Part shown: one piece after another, positions 38,017-47,348 of the stretch
How positions within the stretch are numbered: position 1 is the first letter of the stretch
Layout: every line of letters starts with the position of its first letter
NCBI RefSeq assembly: GCF_947494055.1
Contig: NZ_CANLTR010000011.1
Location: 58,686-122,685, forward strand
Direction: 5' to 3'
Length of the DNA: 64,000 nucleotides
Source of the DNA: an uncultured Jannaschia sp.
Lineage (GTDB): Bacteria; Pseudomonadota; Alphaproteobacteria; Rhodobacterales; Rhodobacteraceae
The notes under the pieces: generated by a model
What the model was told of the DNA's origin: nothing
Database searches by the model: none
The model's input: only the letters and a program-made list of their open reading frames with translations
Translations under genes and position numbers: made by a program

Positions 38017-39395
38017 AGCGCGATCTCCCGGTTGGCGATGGCTTCCACGGCGGCACGGGGCGCCAGCCCCAGCAGCAGGACCGCGGGGCCTTCGATGTCG
38101 GTCAACGCGTCGGGCAGCGTGGCGAGCGTCGCAGCGCGGACCTGCTGATCGGGGCGGCTCGCATTCTCGACGATCGTGACCGGGGTTGCAGGCCTCCCGC
38201 CATGCATCAGCAGACGGCCCTGCATCCACCGTGCAGCGCGCTTGCCCATGTAGATGGCCGCGACCGCGCCGGGTTCGGCGAGCGCGCGCCAGTCCTGGTC
38301 GGCGAAACCCTTCACGTCGTGCCCCGTCAGCAGATGCACCGAGCCGTTCCGCCCGCGCTTCGTCAGGCTTTGCCCGATCCCGGCCACGGCGGCGGAGGCG
38401 GCGGTAATGCCCGGCACGATGGACCAGGACAGGCCTGCGTCCTCCAGCGCCTCGATCTCCTCGTCGAGCCGGCCGAAGACGGTCGGATCGCCTGCCTTCA
38501 GCCGCACGACATGACTGCCCTTCAGCCCGTGCTCCACCATCATCGCGTTAATATCGTCTTGCGCGGTCGACGGCCCGAAGCCTTCCTTGCCGGCTTCGAC
38601 CAGGATCGCCTCGCGCCGCGCCAGTTCGAGGATCGCGGGCGCGACCAGCCGGTCGTGGATCACCACGTCGGCCCGGTCCAGCGCGTTGCGTGCCTTCAGC
38701 GTCAGAAGCTCCGGGTCGCCCGGGCCAGCACCTACGAGGTCGACATGACCGGGGCGGGCCTCGGCGGCGATATGTTCGGCCAGAAGCGTGTCTAGTGCCG
38801 CGCGCACGGCGGTCTCGCCTGCTTCCGCGGCGCGGGGACCGGCTTCGGCGTAGTATTCGGCCCAGAACCTGCGACGCGGCGCACCGAAGGGCAGGGCGTC
38901 GGCGGCCTTGCGGAACGTCTTGCCGATCCGCGCCAGCAGGCCGAGCCGTGCCGGCAGGGCCGCCTCGAGGTCGGCCTTGATGCTGCGCGCGAGGACGGGC
39001 GCCGCCCCCTCGGTGCCGATGGCGACGACGACCGGATCGCGATCGACGATGGCCGGGGTGATGAATTGCGAGAGTTCGAGGTTGTCGACGATGTTGACCA
39101 GCGCCCCGTCCGCACGGGCCAGTTCCAACGTCCGCGCGTCGAGCGCCGCGTCCTCATGCGCCCCGTAGGCGACGACGCAGCAGGTTGCGTCGCCCGGCTC
39201 GAGTCCGCGACGGATCAGCGACAGCTTCCCCTCCGCCGCCCAGGCCTCGATCTCGGGCGCGGGAGCTTCGGCGACGACGGTGATGCGTGCCGTCGTCTTC
39301 AGAAGCAGGCGCAACTTCGCCACGGCCGCATCGCCGCCGCCGGCGACCAGCACGCGCCGCCCTTCGAGGGCGAGGAAAACGGGGAAGTGATTCAT
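38013..39395 (-). CDS. cysG: siroheme synthase
   Basis: A 460-residue two-domain enzyme. The N-terminal dehydrogenase/ferrochelatase part (about 1-200) opens MNHFPVFLALEGRRVLVAGGGDAAVAKLRLL, binding NAD. The C-terminal uroporphyrinogen-III methyltransferase (about 215-455) has VDLVGAGPGDPELLTLKA, the ITAASAAVAGIG motif and VRLKAGDPTVFGRLDEEIEAL. It makes siroheme for CysI from uroporphyrinogen III and SAM. It is the first gene of the operon, divergent from an Lrp-type regulator, and overlaps the DUF2849 start (ATGA). Confidence 0.95.
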   Translation of the reverse strand: MNHFPVFLALEGRRVLVAGGGDAAVAKLRLLLKTTARITVVAEAPAPEIEAWAAEGKLSLIRRGLEPGDATCCVVAYGAHEDAALDARTLELARADGALVNIVDNLELSQFITPAIVDRDPVVVAIGTEGAAPVLARSIKADLEAALPARLGLLARIGKTFRKAADALPFGAPRRRFWAEYYAEAGPRAAEAGETAVRAALDTLLAEHIAAEARPGHVDLVGAGPGDPELLTLKARNALDRADVVIHDRLVAPAILELARREAILVEAGKEGFGPSTAQDDINAMMVEHGLKGSHVVRLKAGDPTVFGRLDEEIEALEDAGLSWSIVPGITAASAAVAGIGQSLTKRGRNGSVHLLTGHDVKGFADQDWRALAEPGAVAAIYMGKRAARWMQGRLLMHGGRPATPVTIVENASRPDQQVRAATLATLPDALTDIEGPAVLLLGLAPRAAVEAIANREIAL

Positions 39396-39426
39396 GCGTC
39401 GGCTCCCTGCGGATGACCCGATATAT

Positions 39427-39439
39427 AGAACATCGTTCT
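39427..39439. promoter_or_regulatory. inverted repeat between cysG and the lrp-type gene
   Basis: AGAAC-ATC-GTTCT, 5-bp arms, in the 138-bp divergent promoter region. A second half-site-like GTTCT occurs at about 39510. It may be the binding site of the Lrp-type regulator next door. Confidence 0.35.
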
Positions 39440-39533
39440 GGATTCGACACAGGGGGTCGGGCAGAAGAGGAACGATCGGCGCGTCCTGTGCCGCTATCTG
39501 AAAACAGCGTTCTTACGTGCAGAAGGAAACGGA

Positions 39534-39995
39534 ATGATGGCCCGGTTGGACGAACTCGACAGGAAGATCCTCCGTGCGCTTCAGACGGATGCCGGACAAT
39601 CGCTGGATGAGATCGCCCGGCAGGTCGGGTCCTCCAAGACGCCGGTCTGGAATCGCATCCGGAAGATGCGGGAGGCCGGAGTGATGGGTCCGTCCACGGT
39701 GCTCGTCGATCCGGAGGCGCTCGGGCTCGGCACCTGCTTCTTCGTCCTGATCCGCACCTCCGAGCACGAGGCCGGGTGGCAGCAGCGCTTCCTCGCCGCG
39801 CTCCGCGCCCGGCCGGAAGTGCAGGAGGCGCATCGGCTGGCGGGTGAGATCGACTACATCCTGAAGGTCCGCGTCGCCAATGCCCGCGCCTACGATGTCT
39901 TCTACCAGGCGCTGATCTCCGAGGTCCGGGTATTCAACGTCACCGCGCTCCTCTCGATGGAGGAGATCAAGTCGGAGACGGCGCTGCCGATCTAG
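39534..39995 (+). CDS. Lrp/AsnC-family regulator, likely of the sulfate operon
   Basis: A 153-residue feast/famine regulator: N-terminal winged helix-turn-helix (LDELDRKILRALQTDAGQSL, then EIARQVGSSKTPVWNRIRKM) and a C-terminal RAM ligand domain (VQEAHRLAGEIDYILKVRV). Divergent from cysG with 138 bp between, so it probably controls the operon and its own gene, as is usual when Lrp genes sit opposite target operons. The ligand may be a sulfur amino acid, but that is inferred. AAGGAAACGG precedes the start; Met2 is an alternative. Its TAG stop shares a CTAG with the stop of sixA. Confidence 0.9.
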   Translation: MMARLDELDRKILRALQTDAGQSLDEIARQVGSSKTPVWNRIRKMREAGVMGPSTVLVDPEALGLGTCFFVLIRTSEHEAGWQQRFLAALRARPEVQEAHRLAGEIDYILKVRVANARAYDVFYQALISEVRVFNVTALLSMEEIKSETALPI

Positions 39996-40456
39996 GGCGC
40001 GCGTGGTGTCGTGAAGTCGAGGCACCGCCCCGGCAGGCCATCGGGCACGTCGATCACCGTGCAGGCCCCGGTCGGGTAGCGGGCGAAGTCCGGATCGGCG
40101 GGCGGCGTCGCGCAGGCCTCTGCCGCGGCCGCGCCGATCCCCGGATTGTGCGCCACGATCAGGACGCAACCCGCGTTCCGCTCGTGCGCGATATCGAGGA
40201 TCGTGCCGGCTTCCGCTTGGTAGAGGTCGGGGCGGAACTCGGTTTCGGCCTCCGGCAGATCGAGCCCGGCCAGCGTCTCCCGCGTCCGCACGGCGTCCGA
40301 ACAGAGCGTCAGGTCCGGGAGATGATGCCGTGATTTCAGCCAGTCGCCGATCTTGCGCGCGGCTTTGCGCCCGCGCTCGTTCAATGGCCGGTCACGGTCG
40401 TCCTTTGCAGGATCGGACCAGTCCGACTTGGCGTGCCGGAGGAGAATGAGTTTCAT
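39992..40456 (-). CDS. SixA-like phosphohistidine phosphatase
   Basis: A 154-residue histidine phosphatase. The nucleophile is in MKLILLRHAKSDWSDP (His8) with RPLNERGRKAARKIGDWL, and the second catalytic His is in VAHNPGI at about residue 103. Its short size and the AKSDW motif match the SixA branch, which dephosphorylates phosphohistidine of phosphotransfer or PTS proteins. It is convergent with the lrp-type gene; the two stops overlap in CTAG. Monocistronic. Confidence 0.88.
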   Translation of the reverse strand: MKLILLRHAKSDWSDPAKDDRDRPLNERGRKAARKIGDWLKSRHHLPDLTLCSDAVRTRETLAGLDLPEAETEFRPDLYQAEAGTILDIAHERNAGCVLIVAHNPGIGAAAAEACATPPADPDFARYPTGACTVIDVPDGLPGRCLDFTTPRAP

Positions 40457-40552
40457 GGGAGCGACTCCGCCACGGGACTGGGCCTTCGGCAGCCTAGACC
40501 GGCCAGGGGGCCGCGGTCGAGCCGTTCGATGTCGTCCGGCCGCGTCCGGCCG

Positions 40553-41554
40553 TCACCCGCCCGTATGGCTCATGTGCCGGGTGACCTGCCCTTCGACCGC
40601 CTGACGCGAATAGTCGAAATCGTGCCCTTTCGGTTTCCGCGCGATGGCCCGCCGGATCGCGTCCTCGAGCGGGGCGTCGGCCTCGGATGCGCGCAGCGGG
40701 GCGCGGAGATCGGCCATGTCCTCCTGGCCCAGACACATGTAGAGTTCGCCCGTGCAGGTCACCCGCACGCGGTTGCAGCTTTCGCAGAAATTGTGCGTCA
40801 GCGGGGTGATGAAACCGATCTGCTGGCCCGTCTCCTCGATCCGCACATAGCGCGCCGGTCCGCCGGTGCGGTGCGCGAGTTCGGTCAGGGTGAAGCGCTC
40901 CGCCAGGCGGGCGCGCAGGTCCTTGAGCGGCCAGTACTGGTCGAGCCGCTGCACCTCGCCCATATCGCCCATCGGCATGACCTCGATGAAGGTCAGGTCC
41001 ATGTCCTCCACCGCGCACCAGGCGAGGAGATCGAAAAGTTCACCCTCGTTGAAGCCCTTCAGCGCGACCGTGTTGATCTTGATCCGCAGGCCTGCATCCT
41101 GTGCCGCCGCGATGCCGCGTCGTACCTTGTCGAGCGAGCCCCAGCGCGTGATGGCGCGGAATTTCTCCGGGTCGAGCGTATCCAGCGACACGTTGATCCG
41201 CCGCACGCCCGCGTCCCGCAGCGGCTGCGCGAAGCGTTCGAGCTGACTGCCGTTGGTGGTCAGCGTGAGTTCGTCGAGCGGGCCGCCGAGATGCCGCGAC
41301 ATGCCCTCGAAGAAGGTCATGATCCCCTTGCGCACCAGCGGCTCGCCGCCGGTGATCCGCAGCTTGCGCACCCCCATCCGCACGAACGTGGAGCAAAGCC
41401 GGTCGAGCTCTTCCAGCGTCAGAAGCTCCTTCTTCGGCAGGAACGTCATGTGCTCCGCCATGCAATAGGTGCAGCGAAAGTCGCAGCGATCCGTGACCGA
41501 CACGCGAAGGTAGTCGATCTTGCGGGCGAAGGGGTCGATGAGGGGTGCGTTCAT
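40553..41554 (-). CDS. moaA: GTP 3',8-cyclase
   Basis: MoaA (333 residues) is a radical-SAM enzyme that turns GTP into 3',8-cyclo-7,8-dihydro-GTP in molybdenum cofactor synthesis. The radical-SAM cluster is CDFRCTYC (Cys24, 28, 31) and the second cluster is held by [18 protein letters not shown]. The GG of the C-terminal SHTGG tail is also conserved. The start at 41554 gives the family N-terminus; the upstream part of the frame has no support. No other moa/moe gene is in the window. Confidence 0.95.
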   Translation of the reverse strand: MNAPLIDPFARKIDYLRVSVTDRCDFRCTYCMAEHMTFLPKKELLTLEELDRLCSTFVRMGVRKLRITGGEPLVRKGIMTFFEGMSRHLGGPLDELTLTTNGSQLERFAQPLRDAGVRRINVSLDTLDPEKFRAITRWGSLDKVRRGIAAAQDAGLRIKINTVALKGFNEGELFDLLAWCAVEDMDLTFIEVMPMGDMGEVQRLDQYWPLKDLRARLAERFTLTELAHRTGGPARYVRIEETGQQIGFITPLTHNFCESCNRVRVTCTGELYMCLGQEDMADLRAPLRASEADAPLEDAIRRAIARKPKGHDFDYSRQAVEGQVTRHMSHTGG

Positions 41555-41657
41555 GCTGCGCAACCTAGGCCGCAGGGCGCATGGCAACAAGTGGGGCTGA
41601 CAGGGGCAGGGGCGGCGCTAGGATGCATCCCGACGCCGCCAACCGGAATCTCCTGTC

Positions 41658-42125
41658 ATGCGCCTCCTGCTTCTCGTCCTGCCCATCGCCCTGACCGCGT
41701 GCAGCCAACTGCCTGGTCCGGGACCGCGTAACGCGGAGGCGTCGCGGACCGGTGGCGAAGCGGTCCCCCAACCACGGCCTGCCCCGACCCTGCGGGGCCC
41801 GGCGACGTCCGCCGCCGCGCTCGACACAGTGTCCGACCGCGAAAAGGCGGAGGCGCGCGCCGCGGCGCAGGCCGCGCCTGTCGGCGGCGAGCTCGGACAG
41901 GTCACGGTGGCGCTCGGCGATCCGACGGATGGCGGCCTGTGGGTGAAGTCCGATCTGGTGCAGGCGGAGACGCCCGGCACCGTGCGGACGGGCGCCGGCG
42001 ACGCGATCGCGGTGACGCTACGACCTCTGGGATCGGAGGGAGGCCCGCAGATCTCGCTCTCGGCGCTGCAGGCGCTCGGTCTGCCGCTCGCGGGCCTGCA
42101 TCCGGTGGTATTGGCACGGCGGTGA
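41658..42125 (+). CDS. hypothetical lipoprotein
   Basis: A 155-residue lipoprotein: signal peptide MRLLLLVLPIALTAC with a good lipobox (LTAC, Cys15), then a Pro/Ala/Arg-rich linker (to about 50). The rest, GGELGQVTVALGDPTDGGLWVKSDLV with GDAIAVTLRPL and GPQISLSALQALGLPL, looks like a small beta-rich domain. Periplasmic face, probably attached to a membrane. No function is recognised. Confidence 0.75.
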   Translation: MRLLLLVLPIALTACSQLPGPGPRNAEASRTGGEAVPQPRPAPTLRGPATSAAALDTVSDREKAEARAAAQAAPVGGELGQVTVALGDPTDGGLWVKSDLVQAETPGTVRTGAGDAIAVTLRPLGSEGGPQISLSALQALGLPLAGLHPVVLARR

Positions 42126-42191
42126 ACGCCGCAGCAGAGGCCGCTTCTTCCGGCCACTCTGCCGGAGAAGCCGTGGAGGCCGCGATCTGAC

Positions 42192-42263
42192 GCGGCAGAC
42201 CGACGCGAGCGCCGGCCCCGCCTGGGTGCGGCAGACCGACGCGAGCGCCGGCCCCGCCTGGGT
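42192..42263. repeat. 36-bp perfect tandem duplication
   Basis: Two exact 36-bp copies (each opening GCGGCAGACCGACGCG and ending GCCTGGGT) at 42192-42227 and 42228-42263, ending right at the stop codon of the gene at 42264-42698. The unit is a multiple of three. Confidence 0.85.
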
Positions 42264-42698
42264 TCAGTTCCGGAAGGTGCCGTTGCCGAAGGCGATTTCG
42301 ACCTCCTCCCACGGTCCGCGCGCTTCGGTCGGGACGCATGCGGGCTCCGTGCTTCCAAGGCTCTTGACGGTGACGGCCCGCGCCAGCCCGGTCAGGCTCC
42401 GACGGACGGCCCGCCCGTCGACCATGACGGTCGCGCCTCGAAGGATCTGCTGCGCGCCCTGTTGCAAACGCATGTTGTCCAGGGTCCAGAGGCCGCAGAT
42501 CAGGACGGTGCCATCCGCCGCCAGGGCCGGCCGCCAGACGACGTGGAACGATCCCCGGCCGCCACCCGACCAGCCCGTCGAGTATATGCCCGTCCCGTCG
42601 GGACCGGGTCGGGAAACGTCCGCCGAGGCAGAGATCGGAAGAAAGGCGAGGGCCGTAGCAGCCAGGGAAAGACGAAGGAGCTTCACGAGAGCACCCAT
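42264..42698 (-). CDS. small secreted hypothetical protein
   Basis: A 144-residue exported protein. The signal peptide is MGALVKLLRLSLAATALAFLPISASA, with cleavage before DVSRPG. The mature part has STGWSGGGRGSFHVVWRPALAADG, an isolated CGLW, and TEPACVPTEARGPWEEVEIAFGNGTFRN, with two cysteines that may form a disulfide. The family is not recognised. The 36-bp tandem repeat lies just beyond its stop. Confidence 0.7.
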   Translation of the reverse strand: MGALVKLLRLSLAATALAFLPISASADVSRPGPDGTGIYSTGWSGGGRGSFHVVWRPALAADGTVLICGLWTLDNMRLQQGAQQILRGATVMVDGRAVRRSLTGLARAVTVKSLGSTEPACVPTEARGPWEEVEIAFGNGTFRN

Positions 42699-42802
42699 GG
42701 AACATTTGAAAAACGAGAGCGCTTATAGGCGTCTCTCAACAGACGTGAAGCCATGCACGGCGAAACAATTGGTTTCGCATGTTCCGCCTCTCGCCCGCCC
42801 GT

Positions 42803-43963
42803 TCAAGCGGCTGGCAGACGGCGCTCCACGATCTCCGCCCACCAGGAACATCCGGCGGGGATCGCTTCGTCGGTGAAGTCGTATTCGGGATGGTGGACCG
42901 GCGCGGTGTTGCCGTTGCCGACGAGGATGTAGGCGCCGGGCCGTTCCTCGAGCATGAAGGCGAAATCCTCGCCTCCCATGACCAGCGGCGCCTCGCCGCA
43001 ATCGCCGGAGACGGTGCGGGCCGCCTCGGCGGCGAAGGCCGTCTGATCCTCGTGGTTCACCATCACCGGGTAGTTCCGCTGGTAGTCCACCTCCGCCGCG
43101 CCGCCGAAGGTCGCGGCCACGCCGGCGCTGATCGCCTTGATCCGCGTCTCCGCCAGGTCGCGCATTCCGGGGGACATCGTGCGGACGGTGCCCTTCAGTT
43201 CGACGCGCTGCGGGATGACGTTGAACGCCTTGGAGGAGGATTCCATCGACGTGACCGAGACGACGATCTGGTCCACCGGGTCGGCGTTGCGCGAGACGAT
43301 GGATTGCAAAGCGGTGATGAGATGCGCAGCCATGAGGCCGGTATCGACGACCTCCTGCGGCTTGGCGGCGTGGCCGCCCCGGCCCTCGAGATGAATGTTG
43401 AACACGTCGGTCGCAGCGAAGAACGCACCCGGCCGGATCGCGAATGCGCCGACCGGCAGTCCGGGCCAGTTATGCATCCCGTAGACCTCCCGGACGTTCC
43501 AGCGGTCCATGATCCCGTCCTCGCACATCTCGCGACCGCCGCCGCCACCTTCCTCCGCGGGCTGGAAGATCAGGATGACCGTGCCGTCGAAGTTCCGAGT
43601 CTCGGCGAGGTATTGCGCGGCGCCGAGCAGCATCGCGGTATGGCCGTCATGGCCGCAGGCATGCATCGCGTTCGGCACCTTCGACGCGTGCGGCGCGCCG
43701 GTCTGCTCGTGGATCGGAAGGGCGTCCATGTCGGCGCGCAGGCCGATCGCCTTGCCGGAATCGGTCCTGCCGCGGATCACGCCGACGACGCCGGTGCGAC
43801 CGATCCCCTCGACCACCTCGTCGCAGCCGAAGGCACGCAGCCGCTCGGCGACGAGGCCCGAGGTGCGATGCGTGTCGAACAGGATCTCCGGGTTCTCGTG
43901 CAGGTCGCGGCGCCAGGCGGTGATCTCGGGCAGCATTTCGGCGAAGCGGTTCTTGACGGGCAT
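42803..43963 (-). CDS. M20D amidohydrolase (hippurate hydrolase-like)
   Basis: A 386-residue metallohydrolase of the M20D (HipO/AbgB-like) family that cleaves N-acyl amino acids. The metal ligands are in ADMDALPIHEQTGAPH, ACGHDGHTAMLLGAA with the conserved Cys-Gly-His, FQPAEEGGGGG with the catalytic Glu pair, and YGMHNWPGLPVGAF. The dimerisation domain is in the middle. AAGGAGACCCGC precedes the start at 43963. It sits between a secreted protein and MscS on the same strand, close to argE and a peptide transporter; it may act on imported N-acyl compounds. Confidence 0.92.
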   Translation of the reverse strand: MPVKNRFAEMLPEITAWRRDLHENPEILFDTHRTSGLVAERLRAFGCDEVVEGIGRTGVVGVIRGRTDSGKAIGLRADMDALPIHEQTGAPHASKVPNAMHACGHDGHTAMLLGAAQYLAETRNFDGTVILIFQPAEEGGGGGREMCEDGIMDRWNVREVYGMHNWPGLPVGAFAIRPGAFFAATDVFNIHLEGRGGHAAKPQEVVDTGLMAAHLITALQSIVSRNADPVDQIVVSVTSMESSSKAFNVIPQRVELKGTVRTMSPGMRDLAETRIKAISAGVAATFGGAAEVDYQRNYPVMVNHEDQTAFAAEAARTVSGDCGEAPLVMGGEDFAFMLEERPGAYILVGNGNTAPVHHPEYDFTDEAIPAGCSWWAEIVERRLPAA

Positions 43964-44009
43964 GCGGGTCTCCTTTTGGCGCGGACCCTGCGCCCGGCTC
44001 CCGGGGAGT

Positions 44010-44945
44010 TCAAGCGCCCCCGTCGTCCGTTTCCCCGGGTGACCGGGGCAGGGCGGTCGCCCGGTCCCCCGCATCGCCGCCCGTCTGGTCGTGGAGGTAG
44101 AGCGTGCGCGTCGGGAACGGGATCTCGACACCGTTCTCCCGGAACGTGTCCTCGACGGCGAGCATCACGTCGGAGGCGACATGGACAACGTCGGTCCGGG
44201 TGGATTTCGTCCACCAGCGCAGACGGACCACCTTGGCGAAATCGCCCAGATCGACCGACAGGGCCTCGGGGCCGGGATCGTTCATCACCCGCTCGATGCC
44301 CGATGCGGCCTCCACCGCGACCTTCATGGCGAGCTTTGTGTCGCTGCCATAGGTGATGCCGAAATCGTATTGCGACCGGCGGATCGGAAAGGCCGTGTTG
44401 ACGGTGACGGCGTCGGTATAGACGTCGGCGTTCGGGATCACGACGCGGCGGCCATCGTAGGTCTTGATGAGCGTCGCGCGCGTCTGGATGTGCTCGACCG
44501 TGCCCTCGTAATCCCCGACGACGATCTGGTCGCCCACCGCGAAGGGCTGGCGGATCAGGAGCAGGATGCCGGAGAGCAGGTTCTGCAGGATGTCCTTGAA
44601 GGCGAAGCCGATCGCGACCGTCCCGATACCGAGCCCCGCGATCAGGTCGCCGGGCCGGATCGACGGCGTGAGGATCATCAGGGCGAGCATCGCGCCGGAA
44701 ATCCAGATCGCCCAGCGCGCCACGCTGCCGATCACGGCACCCAGATCGGCGCGCCTGCGGTTGTGCGCCATGCGCCGGATGCCGAGACCGACGAGGAGGC
44801 CGGCCACGACGAAGAGCACCATCACCACGAAGGCGACCGCAATATTCGGGATCAGGCGGAACAGGCCATCGAGCCAGCTGTCGATCTTGTCGACGATCAG
44901 TCCGGGATCGGCATGGATCTGCTCCGGCGTCGTCTCCTCTTCCAT
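44010..44945 (-). CDS. mechanosensitive ion channel, MscS family, small
   Basis: A 311-residue MscS-type channel, the compact form. Three membrane helices (AVAFVVMVLFVVAGLLVGLG, WAIWISGAMLALMIL, and the pore helix) end in IAGLGIGTVAIGFAFKDILQNLLSGILLLI, the pore signature. The beta domain follows with RQPFAVGDQIVVGDYEGTVE. The C-terminal tail is short and acidic. Tension-gated release of solutes is its family role. It lies 46 nt upstream of the M20D gene on the same strand and 18 nt downstream of argE, so all three may be one transcript. It is the second MscS in the window and is half the size of the other. Confidence 0.92.
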   Translation of the reverse strand: MEEETTPEQIHADPGLIVDKIDSWLDGLFRLIPNIAVAFVVMVLFVVAGLLVGLGIRRMAHNRRRADLGAVIGSVARWAIWISGAMLALMILTPSIRPGDLIAGLGIGTVAIGFAFKDILQNLLSGILLLIRQPFAVGDQIVVGDYEGTVEHIQTRATLIKTYDGRRVVIPNADVYTDAVTVNTAFPIRRSQYDFGITYGSDTKLAMKVAVEAASGIERVMNDPGPEALSVDLGDFAKVVRLRWWTKSTRTDVVHVASDVMLAVEDTFRENGVEIPFPTRTLYLHDQTGGDAGDRATALPRSPGETDDGGA

Positions 44946-44963
44946 GTCGCGCTCCCCGTCGCC

Positions 44964-46127
44964 TCAGACCAGCGTCCGGACCACCCGGCGCAGGAGCGCC
45001 TCGCCGGCCTCGAACTGCTCGACGGCGATCCATTCGTCGGGCTGGTGCGCTTGCGCGATATCGCCGGGGCCGCAGACGACGGCGGAGTAGCCGCGCTCCT
45101 GGAACTGGCCGGCCTCGGTGCCGTAAGTGACCACATGCGTGCCGTTGTCGCCGGTCAGACGCCGGACCAGAGCCTCGGCCGCGCCGTCCGGTTCCGGCAC
45201 GAGGGCGGGGACGCCGTGCGTCGTCTCCCAGGTCACCCCCGCTTGCGGATGGCGGGCGCGGAGATCGGCGTCGAGCTCGGCCAGGTAGGCGTCCATCGCC
45301 TGCCGATGGCGCTCGACGTCGTCGCCCGCCGGGACGCGGAAGCCCAGCTTGAAGGTGCAGTCCTTCGCCGTGATGTTGTGCGCCGTTCCGCCCTGGATCA
45401 AGCCGACATGCGCCGTGGCGTGGGGCGGGTCGAAGGCGGCGGAGACCGGGTCGGGCGCCTCCGCCCAGATCGCGGCGTTGCGCTCGTTGACCCAGTTCAG
45501 GATGCGCCCGGCCTCGTGCACGGCGCTCACCCCTTGCGGCAGTTTCGAGGAATGGACCTCGTAGCCGTGGACGTGGATGTCGGCGATGGTGGAGGCGTTG
45601 TGCCCGGTGACGGGGCGCAGCATCGACGGCTCCCCGATGATCGCGGCGGCGGCACGGGGCAGGTGGGCCACCATGTCGTCGATCATCGGCGGCGCGCCGA
45701 TGCAGCCGACCTCCTCGTCGTAGGAGAGCGCGATCTGAAGCGGTCGCGTCACGCCGAGCTCGATCGCGTGCGGCACCATCGCAAGGGCGAGCGCGTCGAA
45801 GCCCTTCATGTCGGCGCAGCCGCGGCCGTAGAACCGGCCCTCTGCCTCGGTCACGGCGAAAGGCTCGTAGTGCCAGTCCTGCCCGTCCACGGGCACGACG
45901 TCGGTATGGCCCGAGAGCACGACGCCGCCTTCGACCTCCGGCCCGACATTCGCATAGAGCGCGGCCTTCGTGCCGGTCGCGTCGTAGACCCGGCGCGCGG
46001 AGACGCCGTGAGAGGCGAGATACGCCTCCACCCAGTCGATCAGGTCGAGGTTCGAGTCACGGCTCACGGTCGGGAAGGCGACGAGCCGCTCCATGATCTC
46101 CCGTGCGGTCAGCAGCATCTTGGACAT
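44964..46127 (-). CDS. argE: acetylornithine deacetylase
   Basis: A 387-residue M20A metallopeptidase-like deacetylase that removes the acetyl group from N2-acetylornithine in arginine synthesis. Seen: VVLSGHTDVVPVDGQDW with ligand His and catalytic Asp, RGCADMKGFDALALAM, SYDEEVGCIGAPPMI with the Glu pair, and IGEPSMLRPVTGHNAS. The start at 46127 follows GGAGGTGA and is in the family place. It is divergent from the peptide transporter (190 bp apart). Because a transporter and another M20 hydrolase are adjacent, a catabolic role on acylated amino acids is an alternative. Confidence 0.9.
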   Translation of the reverse strand: MSKMLLTAREIMERLVAFPTVSRDSNLDLIDWVEAYLASHGVSARRVYDATGTKAALYANVGPEVEGGVVLSGHTDVVPVDGQDWHYEPFAVTEAEGRFYGRGCADMKGFDALALAMVPHAIELGVTRPLQIALSYDEEVGCIGAPPMIDDMVAHLPRAAAAIIGEPSMLRPVTGHNASTIADIHVHGYEVHSSKLPQGVSAVHEAGRILNWVNERNAAIWAEAPDPVSAAFDPPHATAHVGLIQGGTAHNITAKDCTFKLGFRVPAGDDVERHRQAMDAYLAELDADLRARHPQAGVTWETTHGVPALVPEPDGAAEALVRRLTGDNGTHVVTYGTEAGQFQERGYSAVVCGPGDIAQAHQPDEWIAVEQFEAGEALLRRVVRTLV

Positions 46128-46316
46128 CCGGTCACCTCCGGTGCCATCCGTGCTGTGCACCCGGGCGAAGGTCAAGGATGGTGCCCGGAAAACGGGCGGT
46201 CGCATGCAGGTGCTCGAAAACCGGGCAAACGCCTTGCGGGCCGCCGGCCATCTGCTAGCGTTGAAGGCGGAACGGGAGGCGCCAACGACCCCCCGGCGCA
46301 GAACGGGGAGTGGTGG

Positions 46317-47348
46317 ATGCCGCAGGGCGACACCGGGGGTCAGGCTCAGGACGTGCTCGACGTGCGCGATCTGCATACCGTGTTCCGGACCCGCTCGGGC
46401 GAGGTTCACGCGGTCAATTCCGTGAGTTTCAACGTGCGGCGCGGCGAATTGCTGGGCGTCGTCGGCGAGAGCGGCTCCGGCAAGTCGGTCACGATGATGT
46501 CGCTGATCGGCCTGTTGCCGAGCCCGCCGGCCGAGGTGCGCTCGGGCGAGGTGCTGCTCGACGGAGAGGATCTGCTGAAGGCGTCGCCCAAGCGGCTGCG
46601 CGAGGTGCGGGGCGGCGAGGTCGGGTTCATCTTCCAGGACCCGATGACCTCGCTCAACCCGGTCTTCAACGTCGGCTTCCAGATCATGGAGCCGATCCGC
46701 CGGCACATGGGGCTGAACAAGCGTCAGGCGCGGGACCGGGCGGTCGAGCTGCTGGATCTCGTCGGCATCCCCGGTGCGGCGGGGCGGCTCGGGGATTATC
46801 CGCACCAGTTCTCCGGCGGGATGCGCCAGCGCGTGATGATCGCCATCGCGCTGGCCTGCGACCCGAAGCTCCTGATCGCGGACGAGCCGACAACCGCGCT
46901 CGACGTGACGATCCAGGCGCAGATCCTCGAGATCATCGAGGACCTTCGCCAGAAGCTCGGCATGGCCATCGTCTGGATCACGCACGATCTGGGCGTGGTC
47001 GCGGGTATCGCCGACCGCGTCCTCGTCATGTATGGCGGTCAGGTTGTGGAGCAGGCGCCGGTGCATCCGCTCTTCAACGATCCGCGCCACCCCTATACCC
47101 GTGCGCTCCTGAAGACGGTGCCGTCGGTCTCCGGCGAACGGGCCGCAAAGCTCCAGGTCATCGCCGGACAGCCGCCGATCCTCGGCGCGGCGCCTTCGGC
47201 CTGTCCGTTCCGGGACCGTTGCCCGCTGGTCTTCGACCGTTGCCATCAGCAGAACCCGCCCCGGGAGCTCGTCGCCCCGGGTCACGACGCGGCCTGCTTC
47301 CATCCCTCCGCCCGGACCGAGCGCGAGATGGCAGAGGCTTCCGCATGA
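46317..47348 (+). CDS. peptide ABC transporter ATP-binding subunit (DppD/OppD-type)
   Basis: A 343-residue ATPase of the peptide/nickel ABC importer group. Seen: Walker [17 protein letters not shown] at about residue 47, Q-loop [12 protein letters not shown], signature [19 protein letters not shown], Walker [13 protein letters not shown], and the C-terminal oligopeptide-transport extension with cysteines ([16 protein letters not shown]). It is the first gene of the operon; ATG at 46317 has GGGGAG upstream. Its stop overlaps the next start in ATGA. Confidence 0.93.
   Translation: MPQGDTGGQAQDVLDVRDLHTVFRTRSGEVHAVNSVSFNVRRGELLGVVGESGSGKSVTMMSLIGLLPSPPAEVRSGEVLLDGEDLLKASPKRLREVRGGEVGFIFQDPMTSLNPVFNVGFQIMEPIRRHMGLNKRQARDRAVELLDLVGIPGAAGRLGDYPHQFSGGMRQRVMIAIALACDPKLLIADEPTTALDVTIQAQILEIIEDLRQKLGMAIVWITHDLGVVAGIADRVLVMYGGQVVEQAPVHPLFNDPRHPYTRALLKTVPSVSGERAAKLQVIAGQPPILGAAPSACPFRDRCPLVFDRCHQQNPPRELVAPGHDAACFHPSARTEREMAEASA

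Noticed and set aside
42192..42263. CRISPR-like repeat
   Set aside because: Two directly abutting copies with no spacer; a simple tandem duplication. No CRISPR array was seen anywhere.
44091..46316. A long open frame on the plus strand through the MscS and argE genes
   Set aside because: GC-rich antisense frame. The conserved genes are on the other strand; the real plus-strand gene begins at 46317.
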